Assembly (NCBI GenBank): GCA_945862785.1
Contig: CAMAZB010000003.1
Span: 1 to 50,383, forward strand
Source of the DNA: an uncultured Clostridia bacterium
Lineage (GTDB): Bacteria; Bacillota; Clostridia; Oscillospirales; Oscillospiraceae
Length of the DNA: 50,383 nucleotides
Direction of reading: 5' to 3'
A program made the position numbers and the translations under genes. Below are positions 18,159 to 26,644 of this stretch, piece after piece. How positions within the stretch are numbered: the stretch's first letter is position 1; the number at the start of each line of letters is the position of its first letter. The notes below the pieces were generated by a model that was not told where the DNA came from, did no database searches, and worked only from the letters and a program-made list of their open reading frames with translations.

Positions 18159-19032
18159 CGTCCGCACCTCCGTTCTTTCTGGTGCGCAGCAGATTCATCA
18201 GATTGAACTTCTGCTTGTCCGCATCGTCTGCGTCCTGCGGGAGCAGCTCGTTCCGCAGGAGGTTTTCCAGGGTCTCCGGCTTCAGATGCCGTTTCAGCAT
18301 CCCGCCGATAGCCACAGAGATGGAACCGGTCTCCTCTGAAACGATGACCACCACCGCGTCAGAGTTCTCACTCATACCGATGCCGGCCCGGTGCCGCATT
18401 CCCAGATCCCGGGAGAGATTCACATTCTTGCTCAGCGGCAGCATACAGCCGGCGCCCAGTACCCGCCCGTGGCGGACGATGACAGCGCCGTCATGCATGG
18501 GCGCTTTGACGAAGAAGATGTTTTTCAAAAGTTCGCTGGAAACGGCAGCGTCCAGCACCGTTCCGCTGCGCACCATATCGTCCAGCAGGATCTCCCGCTC
18601 AAATACGATCAGGGCGCCGGTGCGGGACTGGGACATCTCGGTGCAGGCAAGAACGGTCTGCCCGATCATCTGATCCATCACATTGCCGGACTCCGTATGG
18701 GCAAAGAATGCGATGAAGCGGCGGCTGCCCATCTGTTCCAGCAGGCGGCGGATCTCCGGCTGAAACAGGATAATGAGCGCCAGGACACCCAAATCCACCA
18801 TTCGGCTCATAAGATAGTTAATGCCGTGGAGTTTGAATACATTAGACAGCATCAAAGCCGCCAGGAACACGAACAGGCCCTTGAGCAGACTGGCTGCCTT
18901 GGTGCTCCGAACCCAGGTCAGCACCTTATAGAGCACCAAAGCCATGATCGCAATATCCAGATAGTCCGTGACCTGAATCGACAGCAAATACCGGCCGACA
19001 TTCGCGGCCAGTTCAGCGAAAGTCACATTCAT
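18148..19032 (-). CDS. cdaA: Diadenylate cyclase CdaA (DisA_N domain)
   Basis: CdaA makes cyclic di-AMP from two ATP at the membrane; c-di-AMP controls potassium and osmolyte transport and wall integrity. The 294-residue protein has three N-terminal membrane helices (about 20-95) and a DisA_N catalytic domain with both signature motifs, DGA in MHDGAVIV and RHR in GMRHRAGIG. It is the first gene of the long run, 38 bases downstream of a strong promoter -10 box. Confidence 0.95.
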   Translation of the reverse strand: MNVTFAELAANVGRYLLSIQVTDYLDIAIMALVLYKVLTWVRSTKAASLLKGLFVFLAALMLSNVFKLHGINYLMSRMVDLGVLALIILFQPEIRRLLEQMGSRRFIAFFAHTESGNVMDQMIGQTVLACTEMSQSRTGALIVFEREILLDDMVRSGTVLDAAVSSELLKNIFFVKAPMHDGAVIVRHGRVLGAGCMLPLSKNVNLSRDLGMRHRAGIGMSENSDAVVVIVSEETGSISVAIGGMLKRHLKPETLENLLRNELLPQDADDADKQKFNLMNLLRTRKNGGADDAE

Positions 19033-19069
19033 TTTTCGTCATCATCCCTTTCAGGCCATGAATACTAAG

Positions 19070-19098
19070 ATTATATAAAATATACCAGTAGATTGCAA
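19070..19098 (-). promoter_or_regulatory. Sigma-A-type promoter of the cdaA run
   Basis: TTGCAA (19093-19098), 17-base spacer, TATAAT (19070-19075) on the minus strand. The predicted transcript start is about 30 bases before the cdaA ATG. No terminator is seen within the following genes until 2120. Confidence 0.75.
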
Positions 19099-19136
19099 GG
19101 CGATTCAGGGGAAAATTCACGGACTGTTCAGAAAAA

Positions 19137-20261
19137 TCAGCGCAAAACTCCCTGGAGCACAGACAAAAACCGGTAGACCTCCACCGGTGTATTGAAATCC
19201 GAGAAACTCAAGCGCACCGTACCGGTATCCAGTGTTCCGGCGCTTCTGTGGGCAAAGGGTGCACAGTGGAGGCCCGATCGGACGGCGATTCCTTTTTCTG
19301 CCAGACCTGAGCCGATCTCCTCCACATCCTTGTATTTCGGGGCAAAGGACAGGACTCCGGCCTGATCCCGCAGGCCCGACAGAGCAAATACCCGGACGCC
19401 GTCAATGGTCCGCATTCCCTCCGCGGCCAGCAGCGCCAGCCGCCGCTCCCGATCCAGGATATTCTGCATCCCCCGCTGCCGAACATACTTCACACCTGCC
19501 AAAAGCCCAGAGATCCCGGGCATATTATGCGTCCCGGCTTCCAGTCGGTCCGGCAGAAAGTCCGGCATCTCCTGCTGGATGGAAAGGCTGCCGGTGCCGC
19601 CTTCCAGCAGTGTTTTGGCCGTCACGTTTTCTCCGCACAGCAGCACCCCCGTCCCCTGAGGTCCATACAGCCCTTTGTGCCCGGGCATGGCAATAAACGC
19701 GGCGCCCAGCCGGTCCATATTCAGTGGAAGCACGCCCGCGGACTGAGAGGCATCGATAATGAAGGGCACGCCCCGTTCACGGCAAAGAGCGGCGATTTCC
19801 TCTACCGGCTGAATGAAGCCAAACACGTTGGAGATATGATTGCAGATCACGGCATCCACACCCGGCTTTACATGCTGCTCAAAGGCAACCGTTACTGCAT
19901 CAGGGTGAAACAGCGGTGCCGTCGCCACATCGATTTTGGCTTCCAGGGCTTTCAGCGGCCGGGTCACCGCGTTGTGCTCATAGCCGGATACCACCGCTCG
20001 CCCTCCGGGCGGCACCAGGCTTTTGATGGCGATATTCAGCCCATGGGTCGCGTTTTCCGTGAACACCACCCGCTCCGGATTTCCCACGCCGAACAGTTCC
20101 GCCAGTTCGCTCCGGCACTGGAAGGCTATGTCTGCGGCCCGCATAGCGGCGGGGTGCCCGCCCCGGCCCGGAGAACTCATGGTCAGCAAGGCATCCCGCA
20201 TAGCGGCCGCCACGGCGGGTGGCTTCTGGAAAGTCGTTGCCGCACTGTCAAGATAGATCAT
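19137..20261 (-). CDS. Cysteine desulfurase-like PLP enzyme (class V aminotransferase)
   Basis: A PLP enzyme expected to mobilise sulfur or selenium from cysteine or selenocysteine. The 374-residue protein has YLDSAATT at the N-terminus, the PLP lysine K196 in MPGHKG, and the active-site Cys near residue 335 in RSGLHCAPFAH. PGHKG and the short loop place it in the family that often accompanies DUF3343 proteins, rather than with IscS or SufS. The upstream DUF3343 gene overlaps it by 14 bases. Members of this family have been linked bioinformatically to labile-selenium cofactor enzymes; no such enzyme or selD is in the window, so the substrate is unresolved. Confidence 0.85.
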   Translation of the reverse strand: MIYLDSAATTFQKPPAVAAAMRDALLTMSSPGRGGHPAAMRAADIAFQCRSELAELFGVGNPERVVFTENATHGLNIAIKSLVPPGGRAVVSGYEHNAVTRPLKALEAKIDVATAPLFHPDAVTVAFEQHVKPGVDAVICNHISNVFGFIQPVEEIAALCRERGVPFIIDASQSAGVLPLNMDRLGAAFIAMPGHKGLYGPQGTGVLLCGENVTAKTLLEGGTGSLSIQQEMPDFLPDRLEAGTHNMPGISGLLAGVKYVRQRGMQNILDRERRLALLAAEGMRTIDGVRVFALSGLRDQAGVLSFAPKYKDVEEIGSGLAEKGIAVRSGLHCAPFAHRSAGTLDTGTVRLSFSDFNTPVEVYRFLSVLQGVLR

Positions 20262-20508
20262 ATCTGACCTCCCGAAGAACGCCCCGCTGGTTGAGAAATA
20301 TTTGAACAGGGTCCAGAGATTCCCTGTGAAGGACAGTCAAAGCCGCCGCAAGATCCGCCGCCGCCAGCCGCAAGATATAAGCGCAGCCAAGATCTGTCAT
20401 GTCTCTTGGCGCACGGGCTATCTGGCAGTGGATCCCTGTCCGTTCCAGCGCCCTTTGCATACGCTGGGCGTAGGTCACGGAACGGGCCAGGATCAAATAG
20501 TAGTCCAT
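20248..20508 (-). CDS. DUF3343 putative Se/S carrier-like protein
   Basis: An 86-residue protein of the DUF3343 family, proposed as small selenium or sulfur carriers. It starts MDYYLILARSVTYAQRMQRA and has GCAYILRL, giving the conserved Cys near residue 43. The ATG at 20508 is preferred to an in-frame GTG at 20514 because AAAGGAGG lies 7 bases before the ATG and only 2 before the GTG. Its 14-base overlap with the downstream desulfurase-like gene implies coupled translation, so the pair probably acts as donor enzyme and acceptor. Confidence 0.8.
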   Translation of the reverse strand: MDYYLILARSVTYAQRMQRALERTGIHCQIARAPRDMTDLGCAYILRLAAADLAAALTVLHRESLDPVQIFLNQRGVLREVRYDLS

Positions 20509-20556
20509 AAGCACTCCTCCTTTCTATCCAGTTTACGGACAGAGATGGAAAAGGTG

Positions 20557-20588
20557 CGAAAAGGGACGCGCCGCAAGGCACGTCCCTT
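20557..20588 (-). terminator. Intrinsic terminator after ispF
   Basis: AAGGGACG (20561-20568) pairs with CGTCCCTT (20581-20588), with an inner GCC/GGC pairing; UUUU follows on the minus strand. It ends carD-ispD-ispF about 10 bases past the ispF stop. Confidence 0.8.
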
Positions 20589-20597
20589 AACAGTATC

Positions 20598-21083
20598 TTA
20601 TTCCATGATTTCCAGAAGTGCCACAGCATGCGCCGCCATACCGGAACCGTCACCGGTAAAGCCCAGCCCCTCCTCCGTGGTGGCTTTCACGTTCACCTGC
20701 TCCGGACGGATGTTCAGGGCTGCGGCCATGTTTTCCGCCATCTGCTGTTTGTACGGTCCGACCTTGGGAGCCTGAGCCAGCAGCGTGGCGTCAATATTCA
20801 CCACAACAAAGCCATTCTCCTCCAGCAAACGTCCCACTTCCGCCAGCAGCTTCAGGCTAGAAATACCGGCATAGGCCGGATCCGTGTCCGGAAACAGCTT
20901 GCCGATATCTCCCAGACGGGATGCGCCGGTCAGCGCATCCATAACGGCGTGGACCAGAACGTCGGCGTCGGAGTGGCCCAGCAAACCCTTTTCCCAGGGG
21001 ATCTCCACCCCGCCAAGGACCAGCTTGCGCTCATCTACCAGGCGGTGAACATCATAACCGTGTCCAATGCGAAGATTCGTCAT
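20598..21083 (-). CDS. ispF: 2-C-methyl-D-erythritol 2,4-cyclodiphosphate synthase
   Basis: IspF forms the cyclic diphosphate intermediate of the MEP isoprenoid pathway. The 161-residue protein starts at the ATG at 21083, giving the canonical N-terminus [10 protein letters not shown]; the frame is open upstream, but that ATG overlaps the ispD stop by 4 bases and matches the family. Zinc ligands appear in GYDVHR and the [10 protein letters not shown] stretch. It is adjacent to ispD, the preceding enzyme but one in the pathway. Confidence 0.95.
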   Translation of the reverse strand: MTNLRIGHGYDVHRLVDERKLVLGGVEIPWEKGLLGHSDADVLVHAVMDALTGASRLGDIGKLFPDTDPAYAGISSLKLLAEVGRLLEENGFVVVNIDATLLAQAPKVGPYKQQMAENMAAALNIRPEQVNVKATTEEGLGFTGDGSGMAAHAVALLEIME

Positions 21084-21811
21084 GCTTTTCTCTCCCTTTC
21101 CTGCAAAATGGCCTCCGCAAAGACCATGTCGATAGGCGTTGTGATTTTGATATTGGACTCGTCGCCATCGACCAGGAACACCACCTTGCCCAACAGCTCC
21201 ACGGCGCTGCAATCGTCAGTGATCATAGCCCCATTGTCCACGGCGGCCTGGAGGGCCGCTTTCAGGAGGTCCGCTTCAAAGACCTGGGGCGTCTGAACAG
21301 CCCGCAGGCTGTCCCGCTCCAAGGTCCGCTCCACAGCGCCGCCATCCCGGACGGTTTTCACCGTATCCTTCACCGGCAGGGCGGGCGCCGCCGCGCCGCA
21401 GCGTCCGGCGGCGGTAATGACCCGGTCAATGAGTTCCGGTGTGGACAGCGGCCGGGCGCCATCCTGCACCGCCAGCAAGGATGCCTGGGGAGAAGCCTCC
21501 AGCGCGGCCAGCAGCACAGAGTGGGCGCGGCTCTCTCCACCGCGGACCACTTTCGCGCATTTTGTGATCCCGTATGTACGGCAAAGCCTGGAGATCTCCA
21601 CCAGATCCTCCTCCCGGGTGGCAACCACGATTTCGTCCACCCGCTGGGACGCTTGCAGCGCCATCAGCGTGCGAGCCAGAACAGGGATCCCATCCAGTGG
21701 CTCCAGCAGCTTATTTACGCCGCCCATCCGGCTGGAACTGCCGGCGGCGGCGACCAAAGCGGAGCAGAACGGTTTTCTGCTCTCCCGTATTTTCTTCAAA
21801 AAAGGCAGCAT
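21080..21811 (-). CDS. ispD: 2-C-methyl-D-erythritol 4-phosphate cytidylyltransferase
   Basis: IspD transfers CMP from CTP to methylerythritol phosphate. The 243-residue protein has the nucleotidyltransferase motif [11 protein letters not shown] near residues 21-31, followed by [13 protein letters not shown], and VQDGARPL further on. About 16 N-terminal residues ([16 protein letters not shown]) precede the usual start, a short basic extension. It lies 12 bases after carD and overlaps ispF by 4. Confidence 0.93.
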   Translation of the reverse strand: MLPFLKKIRESRKPFCSALVAAAGSSSRMGGVNKLLEPLDGIPVLARTLMALQASQRVDEIVVATREEDLVEISRLCRTYGITKCAKVVRGGESRAHSVLLAALEASPQASLLAVQDGARPLSTPELIDRVITAAGRCGAAAPALPVKDTVKTVRDGGAVERTLERDSLRAVQTPQVFEADLLKAALQAAVDNGAMITDDCSAVELLGKVVFLVDGDESNIKITTPIDMVFAEAILQERERKA

Positions 21812-21823
21812 AAAAAGTTCCTC

Positions 21824-22327
21824 TCAGGGTTTTGGTAAGGCGGCGGTTTTCTCCATCATAGCACGGTCCAGCCGCATTTCCACCGCTTTGTAGTCGCACT
21901 CCAGCACCAGGGCAAGTTCAGAAAGCATGATCTGTTTGGCGCTGTGCAGCATTTTGCGCTCTCCGGTGGAAAGGCCCCGGACGGCGTCGCGGTGCATCAG
22001 CCCTTTGACGACCTGCGCCACCTCGTAAAGATCGCCGCTTTTCAGGCGCAGCAAATTCTCCTGGTAACGTTTGTTCCAGTTAGCATTGTGTTCCGGTTTG
22101 ATGGATGAGACCGCATTCAGAAGCGCATCCGCCTCCTCTGCGGTGATCACCGGACGGATACCAATGGCCTGGCTGTTCTCCGTGGGGATCTTCAGAACAA
22201 GGCCGCCCATAGGCATCTTGAACACATAATATTCCTTTGTGGATCCCGCTACCCGCTCCCGGACAATATCGTCGATCACACCGGCCCCGTGCATGGGATG
22301 CACGACCAGATCCCCAATCCTGAACAT
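21824..22327 (-). CDS. CarD-family transcription regulator
   Basis: CarD/CdnL proteins bind the RNA polymerase beta subunit and stabilise open promoter complexes. The 167-residue protein has an N-terminal RNAP-interaction domain beginning FRIGDLVVHPMHGAGVI and a helical C-terminal DNA-binding domain (about 65-160) with KSGDLYEVAQVVKGL. carD beside ispD-ispF is a recurrent Firmicutes arrangement. It has its own near-consensus promoter about 85 bases upstream. Confidence 0.92.
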   Translation of the reverse strand: MFRIGDLVVHPMHGAGVIDDIVRERVAGSTKEYYVFKMPMGGLVLKIPTENSQAIGIRPVITAEEADALLNAVSSIKPEHNANWNKRYQENLLRLKSGDLYEVAQVVKGLMHRDAVRGLSTGERKMLHSAKQIMLSELALVLECDYKAVEMRLDRAMMEKTAALPKP

Positions 22328-22410
22328 GGCAAGCCCTTCCCTTCTTGTCCGCCCGATTTTGGTATCCGTTTTTTAGTTGGTCTCCAGCAATCCGAAATTT
22401 ATCCAGATAT

Positions 22411-22439
22411 ATTATATCTATATTTTTTGCAATTTACAA
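22411..22439 (-). promoter_or_regulatory. Sigma-A-type promoter of carD-ispD-ispF
   Basis: TTGTAA (22434-22439), 17-base spacer, TATAAT (22411-22416) on the minus strand, in an AT-rich stretch. The expected 5' leader is about 77 bases. Confidence 0.75.
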
Positions 22440-22471
22440 GCATTTTTGCAAAAAGCAGAAACGATTTCCAT

Positions 22472-22509
22472 AAAAATCGGCGGACGTTTCAAAAAACGCC
22501 CGCCGATTT
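22472..22509 (-). terminator. Intrinsic terminator after the CoA-transferase gene
   Basis: AAATCGGCGG (22474-22483) and CGTTT pair with AAACG and CCGCCGATTT (22500-22509) around one mismatch; the minus-strand stem ends in a five-base U run. It lies 15 bases past the stop codon. Confidence 0.85.
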
Positions 22510-22524
22510 GAACAAATCAGATAT

Positions 22525-23871
22525 TTACTTCTTGTTAGAGCGGCGCCAGATATGCATTTTTTCGGCCTCGGCGATCAGCTCCTCCCGGAACTGGGGATGA
22601 GCGATGGCGATCAGGCCCTCGGCGCGCTCCCAGGTGGACTTGCCCTTGGCGTTGAACTTGCCATACTCCGTTACCAGCCAATGGAGGTTGGTGCGGGTAC
22701 AGGTAGCCACAGAGCCCTCAATCAGAGTGGGGCGGATACGGGACTGGATTTTGCCGGTCTTCTTGTCCATCACGGTGGAGGAGCAGCAAATGAAGCTCTT
22801 GCCGCCCTTGGCCAGGTAAGCGCCCATAACAAAGTCCTGCTGGCCGCCGGCGCCAGAGATGTGGTGCACGCCGGAGGACTCGGAGGACACCTGACCGAAC
22901 AGGTCGATATCCACCGCGCCGTTGATGGAGATGAAGTTGTCGATCTGGGATACCCGGGCAATATCGTTGACATAGCTGACGGGCGCGGCCATGCAGGCGG
23001 GGTTATTATTGATATAGTCATACAGCTTCTGAGAGCCGGCGGCAAAGGCGTAAACCTGGCGGCCACGGTCAAAGGGCTTACGCAGGCCGGTGAGCTTACC
23101 GGCGGCAGCCATGTCCACAAAGGCGTCCACATACATCTCGGTGTGCACACCCAGATCCTTCAGGTCGCTCTTGGCGATCATCTTGCCGATGGTATTGGGC
23201 ACGGAGCCGATGCCCAGCTGCAGGCAGGCGCCATCGGGAATCTCGGGCACCACCAGGTTCGCGATGGCCAGGTCCACATCAGAGGGTTCGCCGGAGCCGC
23301 CCAGAGTCTCCATGGGCGGATTCTCGCCCTCCACGATCATATCCACATCGCTGATGTGGACGCAGTTGTCGAAGCCGCCCAGGCAGATGGGCATATTCTT
23401 GTTGACTTCCACAATGACGGTCTTGGCACACTCGCAAACGGCCTTCATGTGAGAGCCGCCGGGGCCGAAGTTGAAGTAGCCGTGCTCATCCATGGGCGCC
23501 ACCTGAAACATGGCAACATCCAGGCTCTTGATGCAGTTGCGGTAATAGCCGGGCAGTTCGGAATAACGCAGGGGGATATAGAAAGAGAAACCATCCTTAA
23601 CGGCCTTGCGCTCAATACCGGACATGTGCCAGGAGTTCCAGGTAAAGTGATCGGCAGCGTTGGGAACATCAAAAATGGCAGGCCGGCGGGTCAAGATACC
23701 ACCCCGGATATTGACGTCCGTCAGCTCCTCCATGCGGTTTGCCAGAGCCTTGTCCAGCGCGTTGGCGGAGCAGATGCTCCAGCCGTAGTCCAGCCAGTCG
23801 CCGGACTTAATAACCTTGACAGCTTCTTCAGCCGTAGTCAACTTCTGCTGGTATTCTTCCAGATAACTCAT
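22525..23871 (-). CDS. but: Butyryl-CoA:acetate CoA-transferase-like enzyme
   Basis: A class I-type CoA-transferase of the acetyl-CoA hydrolase/transferase family, likely exchanging CoA between butyryl-CoA and acetate in the last step of butyrate formation. The 448-residue protein carries the catalytic Glu245 in [10 protein letters not shown], the glycine-rich [10 protein letters not shown] (191-200) and [11 protein letters not shown] (340-350). Its N-terminus ([30 protein letters not shown]) resembles But of Roseburia-type butyrate producers. Close relatives use 4-hydroxybutyrate or propionate, so substrate is uncertain. The start at 23871 has GGGAGGAAG upstream; earlier in-frame ATGs lie inside the promoter region. 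It is a single-gene unit. Confidence 0.82.
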   Translation of the reverse strand: MSYLEEYQQKLTTAEEAVKVIKSGDWLDYGWSICSANALDKALANRMEELTDVNIRGGILTRRPAIFDVPNAADHFTWNSWHMSGIERKAVKDGFSFYIPLRYSELPGYYRNCIKSLDVAMFQVAPMDEHGYFNFGPGGSHMKAVCECAKTVIVEVNKNMPICLGGFDNCVHISDVDMIVEGENPPMETLGGSGEPSDVDLAIANLVVPEIPDGACLQLGIGSVPNTIGKMIAKSDLKDLGVHTEMYVDAFVDMAAAGKLTGLRKPFDRGRQVYAFAAGSQKLYDYINNNPACMAAPVSYVNDIARVSQIDNFISINGAVDIDLFGQVSSESSGVHHISGAGGQQDFVMGAYLAKGGKSFICCSSTVMDKKTGKIQSRIRPTLIEGSVATCTRTNLHWLVTEYGKFNAKGKSTWERAEGLIAIAHPQFREELIAEAEKMHIWRRSNKK

Positions 23872-23896
23872 GTTTCTTCCTCCCGGTCTGATTTGT

Positions 23897-23925
23897 TGTA
23901 TGATGAGATTACACATAGTCATACA
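23897..23925. promoter_or_regulatory. Inverted repeat (possible operator) before the CoA-transferase gene
   Basis: TGTATGA (23897-23903) and TCATACA (23919-23925) form a perfect 7-bp inverted repeat with a 15-base centre. It overlaps the downstream promoter -10 region, a position suited to a repressor. It does not match the Rex consensus. Confidence 0.35.
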
Positions 23926-23937
23926 TCGTATTGTCAA
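23908..23937 (-). promoter_or_regulatory. Second candidate promoter P2 of the CoA-transferase gene
   Basis: A perfect TTGACA (23932-23937) is followed after 18 bases by TGTAAT (23908-23913) on the minus strand. Confidence 0.5.
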
Positions 23938-23938
23938 G

Positions 23939-23967
23939 ATTATAACAGATACAAACAGACAATGCAA
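23939..23967 (-). promoter_or_regulatory. Candidate promoter P1 of the CoA-transferase gene
   Basis: TTGCAT (23962-23967), 17-base spacer, perfect TATAAT (23939-23944) on the minus strand. Together with P2 the gene appears to have tandem promoters. Confidence 0.65.
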
Positions 23968-23999
23968 TGAAAACGTGAAAAAAATCACAAGATTTTCAT

Positions 24000-24032
24000 A
24001 AAAAGAGGCAGACCCCCCTCGGGTCTGCCTCT
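24000..24032 (-). terminator. Intrinsic terminator after ispH-rpsA
   Basis: A perfect 12-bp stem (AGAGGCAGACCC at 24004-24015, 24021-24032) with a 5-base loop is followed by UUUU on the minus strand, 12 bases beyond the stop codon. Confidence 0.9.
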
Positions 24033-24044
24033 TAGCAGCGGAAT

Positions 24045-26012
24045 TTACTCCTCGACGGGAGCCTCCTCAGCAGCTTTCTCCACAGCGGGAGCCAGCAGCG
24101 CGCGGATGGACAGGGAAATCTTCTTCTTTTCCTCGTCCACAGCGGTGATCTTGGCATCCACGATCTGACCCTCGGACAGGACGTCCTCAGGCTTCTCGAT
24201 GCGGCGGTCAGCGATCTGAGAAATGTGGATCAGGCCGTCCACGCCGGGAACGACCTCGGCAAAGGCACCGAAGGTCATCAGCTTGACGATACGGACGGAG
24301 GCCACATCGCCCACGCTGTACTTGCTCATAAACACGTTCCAGGGATCGACACTGTGATCCTTGACGCCCAGGGAGATCTTGTGCTTCTCCGCGTCAAAGG
24401 AGATGACGTACACATCCATGGTGTCGCCGACCTTGCAGACCTCAGAGGGGGTCTTGATGCGGCTCCAGCTCAGCTCAGAGATATGTACCATGCCGTCCAC
24501 ACCGCCGATGTCCACGAACACGCCGTAGCTGGTCATGGACTTCACGGTGCCGGTGTAGTGCTTGCCGACCTCAATGCTGCTCCAAACAGCTTCCTGAGCG
24601 GCCTTACGGGCCTCGTCAGTGACAGAGCGGATGGAGCCGACCACACGGCGGCGGGCACGGTTGACCTCGGTGATACGCAGCTGAACCTTCTGGCCCTTCA
24701 TGGCAGACAGGTCAGCACCGCGGGGCTGGCCGCTCTGGGAAGCGGGCACGAACACGCGGACACCCTTGACAGACACCACGATACCGCCCTTGTTCTCCTC
24801 GGTGACGGTGCCTTCCATGACGGTCTTCTCTTCCACAGCGGTCTCGATGTTCTCCCAGACCTTGACGGCGTCCAGACGCTTCTTGCTCAACTCGGCATAA
24901 CCCTCCACGTCGTTGACGCGGACGATATAGGTCTCGATCTCGTCGCCGATCTTGACGATATCCTCGGGCTTCGCAGTGGGATCATCCGTCAGTTCGCTCA
25001 TCTTGATGTAAGCGGACTGCTTGGCACCCACATCCACCTGGACCTCGGTGGGGGTGATGGCCGTGACGATGCCGGTTACCTTCTCTCCTGTATTTAAAGT
25101 TTTGAAAGACTGATTCAGTAATTCCTCGAAGGACTCCTCTTTGCCCTCGGCCGCTTTGATTTCTTCGCTCATCGTTGCATATACCTCCTTAATAATGCCC
25201 GCAGGTGTGGAAGCGCCGGCCGTCAGTCCCGCAACAGAGCATCCGTCAAAGATCCCATGAGGAAGCTCGTCCGCGTTCTCCACCTGGAGCACACGGGCAC
25301 ATTCTTTCATGCAGATCTCCGTCAGGTGCTTTGTGTTGGCACTCTTTCGGTCTCCTACCACGACCATCACGTCCACTTGGCCGGCAATCAATGCCGCTTC
25401 CGTTTGCCGCTTATGCGTAGCATTGCATATTGTATCAAAAATTTTTACGTTTGTACACTCTTTTTTTAGGATTTTCCAAGAAGTTTCAAAAAGTTCACGA
25501 ATACAGGTAGTCTGCGCTACTACTGTCAGAGGAATTTCCCGATTTTCAGGGGCCTCGGACAGCCACTTTTTTACTGACGCAGGCCCGTCAAAAACAAGAG
25601 GAGCACGGCACCAGCTGGCCACGCCCATTACCTCCGGGTGGTGTGGCTCACCGATGATGACGGGCTGGCGGCCCTCGCTATCCGCTTCCGCTACTAGCCG
25701 CTGGATACGGACCACGTTTGGACAGGTGGCGTTGACACACCGGACGCCCCGGTTCTCCAGCCCGTCCAGAACATTTTTCAGTTCTCCGTGAGAGCGGATG
25801 ATGACGGTGTCTCCCTGTCCCAGGGAATCAGCATCCGCCGTTTTACGGATGCCCCGGGCAGCCAGTTCCTCCACCACTTGGGTGTTATGGATTAGGTCTC
25901 CCAGCATCCAGCAGTTTCCCTGTTCCCCGGCGGTCTTTTTAGCCAGTTCCACTGCCCGCCGGACGCCATAGCAAAAGCCGGCGCTCTCCGCCAGCAGGAT
26001 CTTTCCGCTCAC
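24045..26012 (-). CDS. ispH: IspH-ribosomal protein S1 fusion
   Basis: The 655-residue protein joins two functions. Residues 1-285 are IspH (LytB), the [4Fe-4S] reductase that ends the MEP pathway, with all three cluster Cys (C14 in GFCYGV, C97 in NATCPN, C196 in TICNATHK) and HHPEVMG. Residues from about 303 onward carry four S1 RNA-binding repeats beginning near [24 protein letters not shown] and GDVASVRI, as in S1-like proteins. The frame is uninterrupted, so this is a true fusion, known in many Clostridia. It overlaps plsC by 4 bases. Whether the S1 half works on ribosomes is not shown by sequence. Confidence 0.95.
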   Translation of the reverse strand: MSGKILLAESAGFCYGVRRAVELAKKTAGEQGNCWMLGDLIHNTQVVEELAARGIRKTADADSLGQGDTVIIRSHGELKNVLDGLENRGVRCVNATCPNVVRIQRLVAEADSEGRQPVIIGEPHHPEVMGVASWCRAPLVFDGPASVKKWLSEAPENREIPLTVVAQTTCIRELFETSWKILKKECTNVKIFDTICNATHKRQTEAALIAGQVDVMVVVGDRKSANTKHLTEICMKECARVLQVENADELPHGIFDGCSVAGLTAGASTPAGIIKEVYATMSEEIKAAEGKEESFEELLNQSFKTLNTGEKVTGIVTAITPTEVQVDVGAKQSAYIKMSELTDDPTAKPEDIVKIGDEIETYIVRVNDVEGYAELSKKRLDAVKVWENIETAVEEKTVMEGTVTEENKGGIVVSVKGVRVFVPASQSGQPRGADLSAMKGQKVQLRITEVNRARRRVVGSIRSVTDEARKAAQEAVWSSIEVGKHYTGTVKSMTSYGVFVDIGGVDGMVHISELSWSRIKTPSEVCKVGDTMDVYVISFDAEKHKISLGVKDHSVDPWNVFMSKYSVGDVASVRIVKLMTFGAFAEVVPGVDGLIHISQIADRRIEKPEDVLSEGQIVDAKITAVDEEKKKISLSIRALLAPAVEKAAEEAPVEE

Positions 26013-26644
26013 AGGGATCCCCCTCCTACGGCCTGACCGCCCAGTGCATAGGCCTCCGCCAAGATGTCATCCGCGATTTTCTGCATTTCCTCCGCCGTAC
26101 CGTGGCGCCCAGTATAGACGGGGGTGTAGGGCTTCCCGAAAATGATACGGGTGCGGTGAAACAGCTTCTTTTCCCCGTCCATAAACACCGGGATGATGGT
26201 GGCGCCAGTACGGACACCGATCATGGCCACGCCGCCCTTGGCGTGGGCCGGCAAGCCGTCGGCATAGCCGATCCCGTTCCGAATCACGGTGCCCTCCGGG
26301 AAAATCAGCAGATTGTCACCGCTTTTGATGCTCTGGATGGCGGTCTTGACAGATTGAATGTCATTGTTGCCCCGGCTGACGGGGAACGCGCCCAGCTTGC
26401 GGATGATCCAGCCCAGGACAGGATTTTTGAACAGTTCCTCTTTCGCCATGATATGGAGCCGATAATTCACCGGCAGGCGGGTGGCCAGAATCAGCGGATC
26501 CCAGTTACTGGAATGGTTGGCGCACAGCAGCACGCCGCTGCTGGGCAGGTTCTCCAGTCCCTCCACCGTGGTGGGATGCAGGAGCTTGATCACGAAGCCC
26601 GCCACATAATATACAAAAACGAAAAATTTGTTTGTCGGTTTCAT
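26009..26644 (-). CDS. plsC: 1-acyl-sn-glycerol-3-phosphate acyltransferase
   Basis: PlsC adds the second acyl chain to make phosphatidic acid at the membrane. The 211-residue protein has a hydrophobic N-terminal segment (about 7-22), the catalytic NHSSNWD (HxxxxD motif, about 44-50) and the substrate-binding FPEGT. It overlaps cmk by 4 bases on one side and ispH-rpsA by 4 on the other; the cmk-plsC-ispH order is common in Clostridia. Confidence 0.93.
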   Translation of the reverse strand: MKPTNKFFVFVYYVAGFVIKLLHPTTVEGLENLPSSGVLLCANHSSNWDPLILATRLPVNYRLHIMAKEELFKNPVLGWIIRKLGAFPVSRGNNDIQSVKTAIQSIKSGDNLLIFPEGTVIRNGIGYADGLPAHAKGGVAMIGVRTGATIIPVFMDGEKKLFHRTRIIFGKPYTPVYTGRHGTAEEMQKIADDILAEAYALGGQAVGGGSL

